Part shown: positions 46,673-54,710 of the stretch, piece after piece
Layout of the letters: each line of letters starts with the position of its first letter
How positions within the stretch are numbered: the first letter of the stretch is position 1
Notes under the pieces: generated by a model
Databases searched by the model: none
What the model saw: the letters and a program-made list of their open reading frames with translations, nothing else
Told to the model about the DNA's origin: nothing
Source: HGM11416 sp034104345
GTDB lineage: Bacteria; Bacillota; Clostridia; Christensenellales; Borkfalkiaceae
Length of the DNA: 64,000 bases
Reading direction: 5' to 3'
Assembly (NCBI GenBank): GCA_034104345.1
Contig: JAXEDY010000019.1
Coordinates: 77,268-141,267 of the forward strand
Made by a program: the position numbers and the translations under genes

Positions 46673-49477
46673 TTACAGAGTTATCCATAACGCAGGCCGA
46701 ACACCGTTGTTATCTTCGTAAGCCCAGTCTCCATAATTACGCACCTCACCATAAAATTCGACATAGGCAACTTTATCATCTTCCAAGCTGTATGAAGCCT
46801 TACGTCCAGGAGAACGGAGCCACCAATCGCAACGCCAACCACTATAGGTATATACCCCGTTTTCTTCAGCATAAACAGTTGCTTTACATTCCCTTTCATC
46901 ATCCGACGAAAAATATTTGTTAACTTCCGGTATGCTTAGCAAAAAAACTTTGTCATTAGTTGCATTGCCGGGATTAGTATCGTATTCAGGGTTTTTATCT
47001 GCCGTTACAAAAGTTATTTTTATTTTTGATTTTTCTTGTTCGCTAAAAACGGCGTTATAAAATTCGTTGTTTAGCCAAGTCCTTAACGAACAAGTTTCCC
47101 AGGTAACGCTTGTATAAGAATTATCGTATTTTTTACAATCTAAAGCATATTTGCTTATTATAAACAACGAATTACCTTTTTTTTCAAGAACTGTCCATTC
47201 AACAATTTCTTTCCCGTTTGATAAATCGTTATCTTGTTCATACGAGCCGAAATAAACACTATCGCCTACGGCGGCAGTATTCATTTTATTTTTCAGGTAA
47301 GTATAACATCTGATAGTATATAAATTGCTTTCTTTTTCGCCATTTAAACCCTTAAAAATATTGTAAGCATCAGCGTAATTTCCCGTGTTGAACAAATACA
47401 CGGCTTTGCTATATTTACAATCGACTATTTTCGATTCGCTGTCTTTATAGCCGTTTAACGATTTAAATGCTTTGATTGCTTCGTCGTAATTGCCCTTGTA
47501 ATATAAAGATATGGCTTTACCATACTTGCAATCGGTTATTTTTGACTCGCTGTCCTTATATCCGTTTAACGATTCAAATATTTCGATTGCTTCGTCGTAT
47601 GCTTCTATTTCTCGATCGTAATTACCTGTATTATATAAAGATACTGCTTTATCATATTTGCAATCGATTATTTTTGATTCGCTGTCCTTATATCCGTTTA
47701 ACGATTCGAACGTTTCGATTGCTTCGTCGTAACGACCGTTTTGATAAAGATATACGCCCGCATCATAAATTTTATTGTTGTTTATCGTAGGAATAATTAC
47801 TGTCGTGAGTAGAACAATGAAAATCACACCGACAATAAGCGACGCGGCAATTATCGCCGTTATTTTATTTTTTCTTTTTTCTTCGGCTTCAAAAGCAATA
47901 CGATTGGCTTCGTGTTGCTCTACCATCTCTTTTATAATTCTTTCACAATCTTCGGCTTGCTTATCCGCATCCTTCCACCCCGGAATAGATTTAAAAAGTT
48001 CAATAGCCTTTTTGCCCGACATCGTATCGTATACGGCTATTTTGTGCATTTGCTTTTTTGCCGAATCGTAAATCTCATTCTTACGACATTCTTCCGCTTT
48101 GTTAAAACATTCTTCGGCAAGGGCGGCGCTGTTTTTAAAATTCGAAATAGATTTGAATTGCTGGGCGGCGGCGTTAAAATCCTTTTCGGAACAAGCCTGC
48201 CCCATTTTTTGCATTGCGCCGTTATAAACCGAATTTAAACGCGCTTGTTCGTTGCGCTCTTTTATGCCCGAAACGTATCCGTTAAGCGTTGCGGCTAAAT
48301 TTTCGCCGCCGTATTTTACCGCTTTATGAAAATTATTGCTGTTATCGAACGGGGTTTTGCAATCGGCAAGTTTTTCTTGCGTGCTTACCCGCATTTCTGC
48401 CATAAGTTTGCCGAGATAGGCTTGAGCGTTTTCGGGATCCTGGTCTAAAACCTTTTCGCAATATTCGTCGGCTTCAGCCCAGTTTCCGTCTTCTAAAAAG
48501 ATGAACGCGCGCTTTAAAAGCGGAGCGACGTTCGCGCCGCCGCTTAAAACAAAGGTTTCTTTTGCGGTTTGCTTTGGTTCGGATTTAGCAACGATTTTTT
48601 TTATGCCCCTTATTAAATCCTGCATAAAGCCGAGTTTGCCCATATCCTGCGCCTGCAAGTGCGAAAATTCTTCGGGCAGATCGTAAGGATCCATATCGCG
48701 ATAGGCGGGGATAAGCATTTTTTTAGCGCCCTTTTTTATCAGCGCCAGATACCTGCTCCACTCGTTTTTAACCCACACGGCGTTAAAATATTCGGGCTTT
48801 GTGCCAAGCACAACCATAACTTTTGCCGAATTTAACGCGGCAAAAATATAAGGTTCGTAGGCAGAGCCGAGTTTATCTTCGAGAGTGATGCGCGCAAAAA
48901 ACACCTTAAAGCCTTCTTGCGTAAGTTGATGATATAAATCGTTTGCCAAAACCGAATCTTGCGTGCGCCTGCCGTTACTGTCGGTTTCTTTATAACAAAT
49001 AAACACGTCGAAAGGGCTTTCTTTTTGCGAAATTTCAAGAATCCCTTTCTGAATATCGTCGATTGCTTTTGCTTCGTCTTCGTAAACTATGCGCTGCGAA
49101 CCGTCGGCATATTTTAACGCCGATTTATAGTCTTCGTCGGAATAAACCGAAGTGAACTGCGCCCTGTTTACGGTAGGCACGCGCTTATGCGTAAGCGGAT
49201 CTTCAACGTATTCTATGCCGTAACGGCACAAAACCAACGACCAATAGGCTTCGGCGTCGGAGGGTTCTTCGTTTAAAATTTGTTCGTATATCGCCATCGC
49301 CTTGTCGTAATCGTTGCTACGGCGGAAATGGTTTGCGCGGTCGTAAAGATTTGCGCGCTTATCGTCGTCGAGTTTGGGCACCGTTTGCTTTGTGCCGCAA
49401 TATTCACATTCTACTACGCTTGCGTTCGGTTCGACGTTAAGCGAGCCGCCGCACATTTTACATTTGAAAATTGCCAT
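46673..49477 (-). CDS. Zinc-ribbon / TIR / TPR / DUF6273 membrane protein
   Basis: 934 residues with an unusual domain chain. Residues 5-30: zinc ribbon (CKMCGG, CEYCGTKQ). 40-80: TPR-like. 155-290: TIR domain (FDVFICYKETDSNG, DLYHQLTQEGFKVFFA, SAYEPYIFAALNSAKVMVVL), with Glu208 where TIR NADases carry their catalytic Glu. 320-530: helical repeats. About 534-559: one membrane helix. 569-712: four near-identical TPR-like units (ESLNGYKDSESKI). 740-934: DUF6273 (VYFGSYEQ, TWETCSLRTWLNNEFYNAVF, WWLRSPG). It is the distal gene of a three-gene leftward operon with an SPFH protein and a membrane protein. Role unproven; a membrane-linked NAD-consuming effector or signalling protein is the best guess. 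AAAGGG precedes the ATG. Confidence 0.88.
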   Translation of the reverse strand: MAIFKCKMCGGSLNVEPNASVVECEYCGTKQTVPKLDDDKRANLYDRANHFRRSNDYDKAMAIYEQILNEEPSDAEAYWSLVLCRYGIEYVEDPLTHKRVPTVNRAQFTSVYSDEDYKSALKYADGSQRIVYEDEAKAIDDIQKGILEISQKESPFDVFICYKETDSNGRRTQDSVLANDLYHQLTQEGFKVFFARITLEDKLGSAYEPYIFAALNSAKVMVVLGTKPEYFNAVWVKNEWSRYLALIKKGAKKMLIPAYRDMDPYDLPEEFSHLQAQDMGKLGFMQDLIRGIKKIVAKSEPKQTAKETFVLSGGANVAPLLKRAFIFLEDGNWAEADEYCEKVLDQDPENAQAYLGKLMAEMRVSTQEKLADCKTPFDNSNNFHKAVKYGGENLAATLNGYVSGIKERNEQARLNSVYNGAMQKMGQACSEKDFNAAAQQFKSISNFKNSAALAEECFNKAEECRKNEIYDSAKKQMHKIAVYDTMSGKKAIELFKSIPGWKDADKQAEDCERIIKEMVEQHEANRIAFEAEEKRKNKITAIIAASLIVGVIFIVLLTTVIIPTINNNKIYDAGVYLYQNGRYDEAIETFESLNGYKDSESKIIDCKYDKAVSLYNTGNYDREIEAYDEAIEIFESLNGYKDSESKITDCKYGKAISLYYKGNYDEAIKAFKSLNGYKDSESKIVDCKYSKAVYLFNTGNYADAYNIFKGLNGEKESNLYTIRCYTYLKNKMNTAAVGDSVYFGSYEQDNDLSNGKEIVEWTVLEKKGNSLFIISKYALDCKKYDNSYTSVTWETCSLRTWLNNEFYNAVFSEQEKSKIKITFVTADKNPEYDTNPGNATNDKVFLLSIPEVNKYFSSDDERECKATVYAEENGVYTYSGWRCDWWLRSPGRKASYSLEDDKVAYVEFYGEVRNYGDWAYEDNNGVRPALWITL
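47341..47770 (-). repeat. Intragenic tandem repeats coding TPR-like units
   Basis: Four units of about 100-150 bases recur with near-identical DNA around TCGCTGTCCTTATATCCG on the plus strand. One unit carries an 18-residue insertion (YDREIEAYDEAIEIFESL). The copies are similar enough to recombine. Confidence 0.85.
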
Positions 49478-49579
49478 CGTTTTATCCCTTTTTAAACCTA
49501 TGCTTTCGTAATTCAGCCGAGCGGAACAAAAACCCGCAAAAATAAGCGAATTTAAGCCCCGCCCGCCCGACGTTTTAGT

Positions 49580-50299
49580 TTATTTTAACGCTTTGCACTT
49601 GCCGTTGCGTTCTTTTACGTTAAGCAACAACTCTGTCGAAACGGCGGCAACCTTTTCGCCGTCGCTTGCAATAACCGCTTGTTTTAACTGTTTTAAGCCG
49701 TTATCTATTTCCCGTTCGATTTCTTCAAGTGCGGGGGCAGACATAGGATCGCCGTATTTTAACGCTTCGCATACCTTTTTACATTCTTCTTTAATTTGCA
49801 AAGCGTTTGCCGCCTGCAAAGTTTGGGCGCGCGCAAAAATATTTTCGGCTTCTTTCGCGGCGATTTTTATAAACGCCGTTTTGGCTTTAATCTTTTCGTC
49901 TACGTCTGCAACCGCCTGAGCCGCTCCGCTTGCCTTTATTAAAGATATTGCGCTGAAACCGAGTATGCATGCGCAAACGATTATTGCAACCCAATCAGGC
50001 AAGTCGGGTATTGCCATGCAAAGAGCGCCGACTATCACGGTTAAAACGGTCGCCGAATAACTTATGGTTATAAGCGGCAAGTTTAAAAAAGTTTTTGCCA
50101 AGTTTTCGCCTTTAAGCGCGATATACGCGCAAACAAGCTGCCCTATGAACGCGGCGGTTATAAAAGCGTAACCCGCCCAGAACGCGCCGCCGAATTTATT
50201 CATACCCGCGGCGCTGTCCGGCGTTACGAAACATATAACGTTAAACAGAGCAAGCAAAATAGCCCAGCACGCCGCATATAATTTAAAACTCTTTTTCAT
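49580..50299 (-). CDS. Four-helix membrane protein with cytoplasmic helical domain
   Basis: 239 residues. Four hydrophobic segments (about 8-27, 40-61, 76-97, 103-124) are followed by 115 mostly helical, charged residues (KIKAKTAFIKIAAKEAENIF and on). I do not recognise a named family. It sits between the SPFH gene and the TIR gene, all read leftwards with good ribosome binding sites (AAAGGAG here), which suggests a shared membrane complex. Confidence 0.7.
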   Translation of the reverse strand: MKKSFKLYAACWAILLALFNVICFVTPDSAAGMNKFGGAFWAGYAFITAAFIGQLVCAYIALKGENLAKTFLNLPLITISYSATVLTVIVGALCMAIPDLPDWVAIIVCACILGFSAISLIKASGAAQAVADVDEKIKAKTAFIKIAAKEAENIFARAQTLQAANALQIKEECKKVCEALKYGDPMSAPALEEIEREIDNGLKQLKQAVIASDGEKVAAVSTELLLNVKERNGKCKALK

Positions 50300-50356
50300 T
50301 TTCTATCTCCTTTGCCGAGAGGAATTTGAACCCCGCTTGGCTGCCTTTTTTATAAA

Positions 50357-51580
50357 TTATAAAATGCTTTTTAAAAGTTGTGCTTTTACGTTGTTAAATT
50401 CTTCTTCGGTTATAAGCCCCGCTTGCTTCATAAGCGTAAGTTTTTCGATTTTCACTTTGAAAGCTGCCATATCGTCGACGGGCTTTGCCGAAGCGTTTCC
50501 GTTTGAAGCGGCTTGAGGAGCGGCTTGCTCCGATTGTTGCGATTGTTGTTGCGGTTGCTGCGTTTGTTGCTTAGCAAAAGCGGGTTGTTCGGGATTGGTT
50601 GCCGAATTTATGGCGTTATTCACCGCCCCGCCGACTACTCCGCCCACGGCGCCGCCTATGCCTGCCATGGTTCCTAAACCCACTCCGATGTTCGTAAACT
50701 GCCCCACGGCTTCGTTTTGCGCTACCATTTCGGCTACGTCGAACCCGCGTTCTTGCTGATAGGTATAGCCTTCCTGCGCGCGCTTGGTCGCCTGCGCCTG
50801 CGAATCGATTATAACCTTTTGCGCTTGCGTTTGGGCGTTTATTATGTCGGTTTGCTGGCGGAGTTTTGCTTCGGCAATATCCGCATATTGGCGGAAATGC
50901 AGTTCTTTGAATTTTTCATATTGTCTGTCGCCGTCGGGCTTAACGATATTTGTAACGAAAAATTGTTCGAGCGATATGCCGTAATTTGCAAAATCCGGGA
51001 TAAGAAGTTTATGTATGCTTTCGGAAAAAGCGGCTAAATTTTCGTCGATTTCGAAAATGTTAATGGCGTTTGCCTTTATAACCTGCGCAATGTAGGTTTT
51101 TACACGCGTCATTAAAAAGGCGCGGAAATATTGCACGAGTTTCGCCTGCGACAAATAATTTTCGGTGCCTACAAGTTTTAACAGCAATTTGCGCGAATCG
51201 TCGGCGCGGAGCGACATTTCGCCGCTTGCGCCTATCGAAACGGGAAAACCGTAAGTCGGTTCGATAAACTGCACCTTGCTGTCGGTTCCCCACTTAACGG
51301 CAAGTTGCTCGGTTTTGTTTATAAAATAAACTTCGCAATGAAAGGGCGTTTGGTCGCCCGTAACGCGGTTTAAAATTTTGCCGAGTTTTGGTATGTTCTG
51401 CGTTTCGAGCGTGTATCTGCCCGCCCCGAACAAATCGAGCGCCTGACCGTTTAAAAAGAAAATCGCTTCTTGCGATTCGTGAACGATAAGTTGCGTCAGC
51501 GAATTAAAATCTTCGCACGGGTGCTTCCATATAAAGGTGGTGTTATCGCCTTCATATTTTATAACTTTGGCAATCTCCAT
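50357..51580 (-). CDS. SPFH/Band-7 protein, YdjI-type, with SHOCT tail
   Basis: 407 residues. Residues 1-230 are the SPFH domain of the 'virion core protein'/YdjI group (VHESQEAIFFLNGQALDLFG, AGRYTLETQNIPKL). A helical segment rich in Gln/Ala (DIINAQTQAQKVIIDSQAQA) and a Gly-rich patch follow, then a Gln/Ser-rich linker. The last 33 residues form a SHOCT domain (MKQAGLITEEEFNNVKAQLL). SPFH proteins oligomerise on membranes; B. subtilis YdjI works with a zinc-ribbon partner (YdjG) in membrane-stress response. Here the zinc ribbon is on the TIR protein. First gene of the operon; AGGAG upstream. Confidence 0.9.
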   Translation of the reverse strand: MEIAKVIKYEGDNTTFIWKHPCEDFNSLTQLIVHESQEAIFFLNGQALDLFGAGRYTLETQNIPKLGKILNRVTGDQTPFHCEVYFINKTEQLAVKWGTDSKVQFIEPTYGFPVSIGASGEMSLRADDSRKLLLKLVGTENYLSQAKLVQYFRAFLMTRVKTYIAQVIKANAINIFEIDENLAAFSESIHKLLIPDFANYGISLEQFFVTNIVKPDGDRQYEKFKELHFRQYADIAEAKLRQQTDIINAQTQAQKVIIDSQAQATKRAQEGYTYQQERGFDVAEMVAQNEAVGQFTNIGVGLGTMAGIGGAVGGVVGGAVNNAINSATNPEQPAFAKQQTQQPQQQSQQSEQAAPQAASNGNASAKPVDDMAAFKVKIEKLTLMKQAGLITEEEFNNVKAQLLKSIL

Positions 51581-51624
51581 TTTTTTCTCCTGTTAATTTT
51601 TAACGTATTTTTTTCGCTTGGTTT

Positions 51625-51807
51625 GTGCATTGAATATTCAGATAGATGCACAACTTAAACAAAAGCAATAAAAAATGTGCATTAAAAAATTTATAATTAT
51701 TATCTTTACGCGATTATTTAACTTAAAAACTTGACAATTTTTGTATTATTTGCTACAATTCAGTAGAAAAATGTGCATCTATCTGAATAATAGATGCACG
51801 TTTTTTT
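51625..51807. promoter_or_regulatory. TGTGCAT dyads with a promoter and immediate terminator
   Basis: Five TGTGCAT/ATGCACA half sites lie at 51624-51630, 51646-51652, 51676-51682, 51772-51778 and 51794-51799. Two pairs form dyads. TATTCAGATAGATGCACA (51635-51652) is a perfect inverted copy of 51772-51789. A plus-strand TTGACA-N17-TACAAT (51731-51759) is followed within about ten bases by the hairpin GTGCATCTAT/ATAGATGCAC (51773-51799) and seven T. The rest of 51581-51962 holds palindromic element copy 12 and AT-rich sequence. Confidence 0.65.
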
Positions 51808-51834
51808 GATAGTTTTATTTTACTTTTTTGCCGT

Positions 51835-51872
51835 CGAAAGTGCCGTTAACGGGCTTATAGGCGGACTTTTTT
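51835..51872 (-). repeat. Palindromic element copy 12 (intergenic)
   Basis: Plus strand reads CGAAAGTGCCGTTAACGGGC then TTATAGGCGGACTTTTTTA. Its reverse strand matches the aroC copy almost exactly. Confidence 0.92.
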
Positions 51873-51962
51873 ATTTTTTCGCATTTTTATCGTTTAATCG
51901 AACGCAAAACAACGCTAATCGAAACATAAAAATTTCGGCAACGTAAAAAACGCCTTGCCGAC

Positions 51963-52889
51963 TTAAAGCATTTTCGATAATTTGTTCATCATTTCGGCTT
52001 TATGCTCCCACAGCGAATGGGCATAGCGGTTTAACGTTATGGTTGCGTTTTTATGCCCCAAAATTTCGGATAAAGTTTTAACGCCCATTCCGCATTCTAA
52101 GGCGCGCGTGGCAAACGTATGCCTTAGCGAATGAAACCCTTTATGCGGCAGTTTGAGTTTTTTAAGTAATAATTCGAACGTTCGCTGATAACTGCGGATA
52201 AAAACTGGTTTTTCGCCGTCGGCAATAATAAATTCGCACTTGCTTTTCGCTTTAATTTCTTTTAAAATTTTTAAAATCGCTTTTGAAAGCGGAATTTGCC
52301 GCCGCGAATTTTCGGTTTTGGGCGTATCGATAATTCGTATGTGTTTGCCGTTTTCGGTGCCGTCGTAACAAGTTTTGGTAACCGACAGCACGCCCTTTTC
52401 AAAACTTATATCGCCCCACGTTAAGGCAAGCAGTTCGCCTATGCGAAGCCCCGTGTAAAGGCTCAACACGATTCCGCGATATTTATCCTTTTTCGCAGAC
52501 AACGCGGCGGCTTCGATTGTTTTTTGTTCAGCCGCCGTAAAACACTCGACCTGCTTTTCGATAATTTTGGGGCTTTTTATTTTGCCCGCCGGATATTTTT
52601 GCAAAAGTCCCGCCAAGTGCGCCGTTTTAAGCGAGTTTTGCACCATCGATATTATCGTTTTTATAAAATTCGGCGATAATCCCCCGCCCGTGCGCCTGTT
52701 GCCGCTTATAGTTAATTCGGTAACTAATTTTTGCAACGCAAACGGCGTTATATCGGCAAGTTCGAAGTCGCCTAAATTTGGCAGAATATGCAATTTTGCC
52801 GCTTTTAAATATTGCTTTAACGTTCGCCGTTTGTTCGAAGTCTTTATGTAATTATTAAGCCACAAATTCAACCATTCGGTATATTTCAT
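51963..52889 (-). CDS. Tyrosine recombinase / phage-type integrase
   Basis: 308 residues. An N-terminal core-binding domain (LTISGNRRTGGGLSPNFIKT, FIKTIISMVQNSLKTA) precedes the catalytic domain with Arg149 (YTGLRIGELL), His253 and Arg256 (HSLRHTFATRALE), His279 (LGHKN) and Tyr289 (NRYAHS). All catalytic residues are intact. There is no excisionase or phage structural gene nearby. It may mark a small integrated island with the adjacent SPFH-TIR operon, but no att repeats were found. AAAGGGTG precedes the ATG. Confidence 0.93.
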   Translation of the reverse strand: MKYTEWLNLWLNNYIKTSNKRRTLKQYLKAAKLHILPNLGDFELADITPFALQKLVTELTISGNRRTGGGLSPNFIKTIISMVQNSLKTAHLAGLLQKYPAGKIKSPKIIEKQVECFTAAEQKTIEAAALSAKKDKYRGIVLSLYTGLRIGELLALTWGDISFEKGVLSVTKTCYDGTENGKHIRIIDTPKTENSRRQIPLSKAILKILKEIKAKSKCEFIIADGEKPVFIRSYQRTFELLLKKLKLPHKGFHSLRHTFATRALECGMGVKTLSEILGHKNATITLNRYAHSLWEHKAEMMNKLSKML

Positions 52890-53060
52890 TTTTCACCCTT
52901 TGCTTTCGGTCTTTTTTATTTAATATACCACGCGTTTTTGCTTTTGGTTTAAATTGTCGACACTTATCCGTTATTTTGTTATTTTAATCGCGTGTTTTAC
53001 GCTCTTTTAATTCATTTTTAAGAGCAAAAGCCGCCACCCCACTAAACCCGATTATGTTTG

Positions 53061-53099
53061 CGAATTTTATCGCTGTTTTTTTATTTTCGATAAAATTCG
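53061..53099. repeat. 12-bp inverted repeat upstream of queT
   Basis: CGAATTTTATCG (53061-53072) and CGATAAAATTCG (53088-53099) are perfect complements with a 15-base loop. There is no T run, so an operator or RNA hairpin is as likely as a terminator. Nothing else is recognised in 52890-53331; no preQ1 riboswitch pattern was found. Confidence 0.6.
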
Positions 53100-53331
53100 A
53101 GCAATTATTCAACTTAAACATATTTACCTTGCGTTTTTTTTGCATTTTTTATGCTTTTTAGCCGACAAAACGTTGCCTTTTTCTTGTTTTAGGTTTATTA
53201 TTAAAGGCGAGAAGGTTTTCGGAAAACACTTCTTGCAACCGCAAAATCGCGTGCGTTTTAATTTTTACGTTTTTCTATGCGAAATTTACTACGCGAAGAT
53301 TGCGGCAATAAAAAAACCGAGGTATTTTAAT

Positions 53332-53841
53332 ATGTCAGAAAAGTCAGAGTTGGTCGGCTTAAGTCTTGCCCGCGCCGGAATAGTCGCGGGTATTTACTTC
53401 ACCCTTACAACGGCGCTTTCGCCTATCTCGTTCGGGTTTATTCAGTTCAGATTATCCGAATGTCTGTGCGTTTTGCCGATGATTTTCCCCGAAACGGCGG
53501 TCGGGCTTACGGTGGGGTGCTTTTTATCGAACATTCTCTATTCGACCCCTCTCGACGCTCTGTTCGGCACTATCGCAACGGCAATTTCGTCGCTTTTAAC
53601 CTTTGCCGCGGCAACGTTCATCAAAAAACGCAAATTGAGTTTCTTTTTTGGGTGCTTAAGCCCTACGATTTTTAACGGGCTTTTGGTGCCGATTGCCTTT
53701 TTAATCGAAACTTTTTCGTGGGAAGCCTATTACGCCGCGGCTATAAATATCGCCCTTTGCGAAGCCGCTTCGGTGTATGTTTTCGGCGGCGTTCTTTACT
53801 ATCTTATCGAAAGATACATAAAAAAACACACCGTTAAATAG
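53332..53841 (+). CDS. queT: QueT-family transporter (ECF S component, queuosine precursor)
   Basis: 169 residues, five or six membrane helices. LARAGIVAGIYFTLTTALSP, FRLSECLCVLPMIFPE and GLTVGCFLSNI with LDALFGTIAT match the QueT family, thought to import queuosine precursors with ECF modules. The ORF extends 64 codons upstream, but that stretch is unlike the family, and GAGGT lies before this ATG, which I take as the start. Confidence 0.88.
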   Translation: MSEKSELVGLSLARAGIVAGIYFTLTTALSPISFGFIQFRLSECLCVLPMIFPETAVGLTVGCFLSNILYSTPLDALFGTIATAISSLLTFAAATFIKKRKLSFFFGCLSPTIFNGLLVPIAFLIETFSWEAYYAAAINIALCEAASVYVFGGVLYYLIERYIKKHTVK

Positions 53842-54005
53842 GTGTGAAAAAGGCGTATGGAATAGGCGCATAAAAGCGGGCGGATTCGGCGCAAAACTTA
53901 TGCAAAACGAGTGCCGAACCTGCCCAAAAACAGATTAGGATTAAGCGCGCGCCCAAACGCATGGGTTAAAAACTATTTAAAGATTTAAAGACCTTGTAAA
54001 AACCG

Positions 54006-54034
54006 TTGACTTTTTTCTGATATTTTTATATAAT
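54006..54034 (+). promoter_or_regulatory. Consensus promoter of tRNA-Ser
   Basis: TTGACT (54006-54011), 17-base spacer, TATAAT (54029-54034), about 38 bases before the tRNA. Confidence 0.88.
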
Positions 54035-54072
54035 ATCACAGTCGTAAAAATTTAACGGCATTTGTAGAGCAC

Positions 54073-54163
54073 GGAGAAATGGCTGAGTGGTCGAAGGCGC
54101 ACGATTGGAAATCGTGTGTACGCCATAAGCGTACCAAGGGTTCAAATCCCTTTTTCTCCGCCA
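54073..54163 (+). tRNA. tRNA-Ser (anticodon GGA)
   Basis: 91 bases including encoded CCA. Acceptor GGAGAAA pairs with TTTCTCC. Anticodon stem CACGA/TCGTG with loop TTGGAAA gives GGA. A long variable arm (TACGCCATAAGCGTA) is present, as expected for a class II tRNA. Confidence 0.97.
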
Positions 54164-54165
54164 AA

Positions 54166-54207
54166 AAATACTGCAGAAAAGGATACGTTTTCTGCAGTAT
54201 TTTTTTA
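54166..54207 (+). terminator. Intrinsic terminator of tRNA-Ser
   Basis: AAATACTGCAGAAAA pairs with TTTTCTGCAGTATTT (15 bp) and ends in seven T. Confidence 0.92.
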
Positions 54208-54357
54208 TCCAAGTCGCAGACTTGGTATATCATCACCGCACGAGGTGTGGTGGATATCATCAGCCCCTTGGGCTGTATATCATCACGCATCAGCGTGTAT
54301 CTTTCTGCGACTTGATGATATACAAAACTTCGTTTTGATGATATGCAAGGCTACGCC
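54208..54357. repeat. Array of small hairpins separated by ATATCATCA / TGATGATAT
   Basis: Five or six short hairpins with different stems (CCAAGTC-GCA-GACTTGG; CCGCAC/GTGTGG; CAGCCC/GGGCTG; CACGC/GCGTG; CAAAAC/GTTTTG; AAGGC/GCCTT) are separated by a constant spacer, TATATCATCA on the left half and TGATGATAT on the right half. The spacer flips orientation around 54300, making the whole array a larger inverted arrangement. Not coding, not CRISPR-like. Confidence 0.7.
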
Positions 54358-54527
54358 TTTATTTTAACGTTAGAACGTGATAGCGCAACGTTTCCGTTTT
54401 TATTTCCGCTGCACGTTCGATTACGTTAAGGCTTTGCGCGCGCGCCCCACCGTGCGACTTATTGATAATGTCCTCATCGACAATAGCCTCTTTTCCCCCC
54501 CCCCGCGACTATCGCGGGATTTTTGTT

Positions 54528-54560
54528 ATAAAAAAGGCGGCAAAACGAAAGGTTTTGCCG
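54528..54560 (-). terminator. Terminator downstream of the duplicated-HTH gene
   Basis: On the minus strand CGGCAAAACC-TTTC-GTTTTGCCG is followed by CCTTTTTTATAAC. The remaining sequence to 54710 includes a run of ten C near 54495-54504 and nothing else recognised. Confidence 0.6.
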
Positions 54561-54710
54561 TTAATCTATAATTGAATAAATATACTATTAGGTGCAACTC
54601 TTAATAGAAAAAAAGAGTTCATATAACTTTATGATATCAAGATATTTCTGCCTTTAAAGACACACAATAACGAACTATTTTGCGAAAGACAAGCGGAGTG
54701 CGGATATTAT

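Noticed and set aside
50313..50339. GGGGTTCAAATTCCTC on the minus strand upstream of the four-helix membrane gene looks like a tRNA T-arm, possibly an att site.
   Set aside because: No acceptor or anticodon arm accompanies it and no matching tRNA end was found in the window; too short to call.
53140..53331. 64-codon upstream extension of queT.
   Set aside because: It does not resemble QueT proteins, and a GAGGT site precedes the internal ATG at 53332.
51624..54163. Possible integrated island from the integrase to tRNA-Ser.
   Set aside because: I found no direct repeat of the tRNA-Ser 3' end on the other side of the integrase, and queT, a typical core gene, lies between.
54208..54357. Could the hairpin array be a CRISPR?
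   Set aside because: The constant parts are only 9-10 bases and palindromic units vary; there are no cas genes and unit lengths are far below CRISPR spacing.
54377..54571. 64-codon ORF after the hairpin array.
   Set aside because: No ribosome binding site, crosses a ten-C run and a terminator hairpin; composition is not protein-like.
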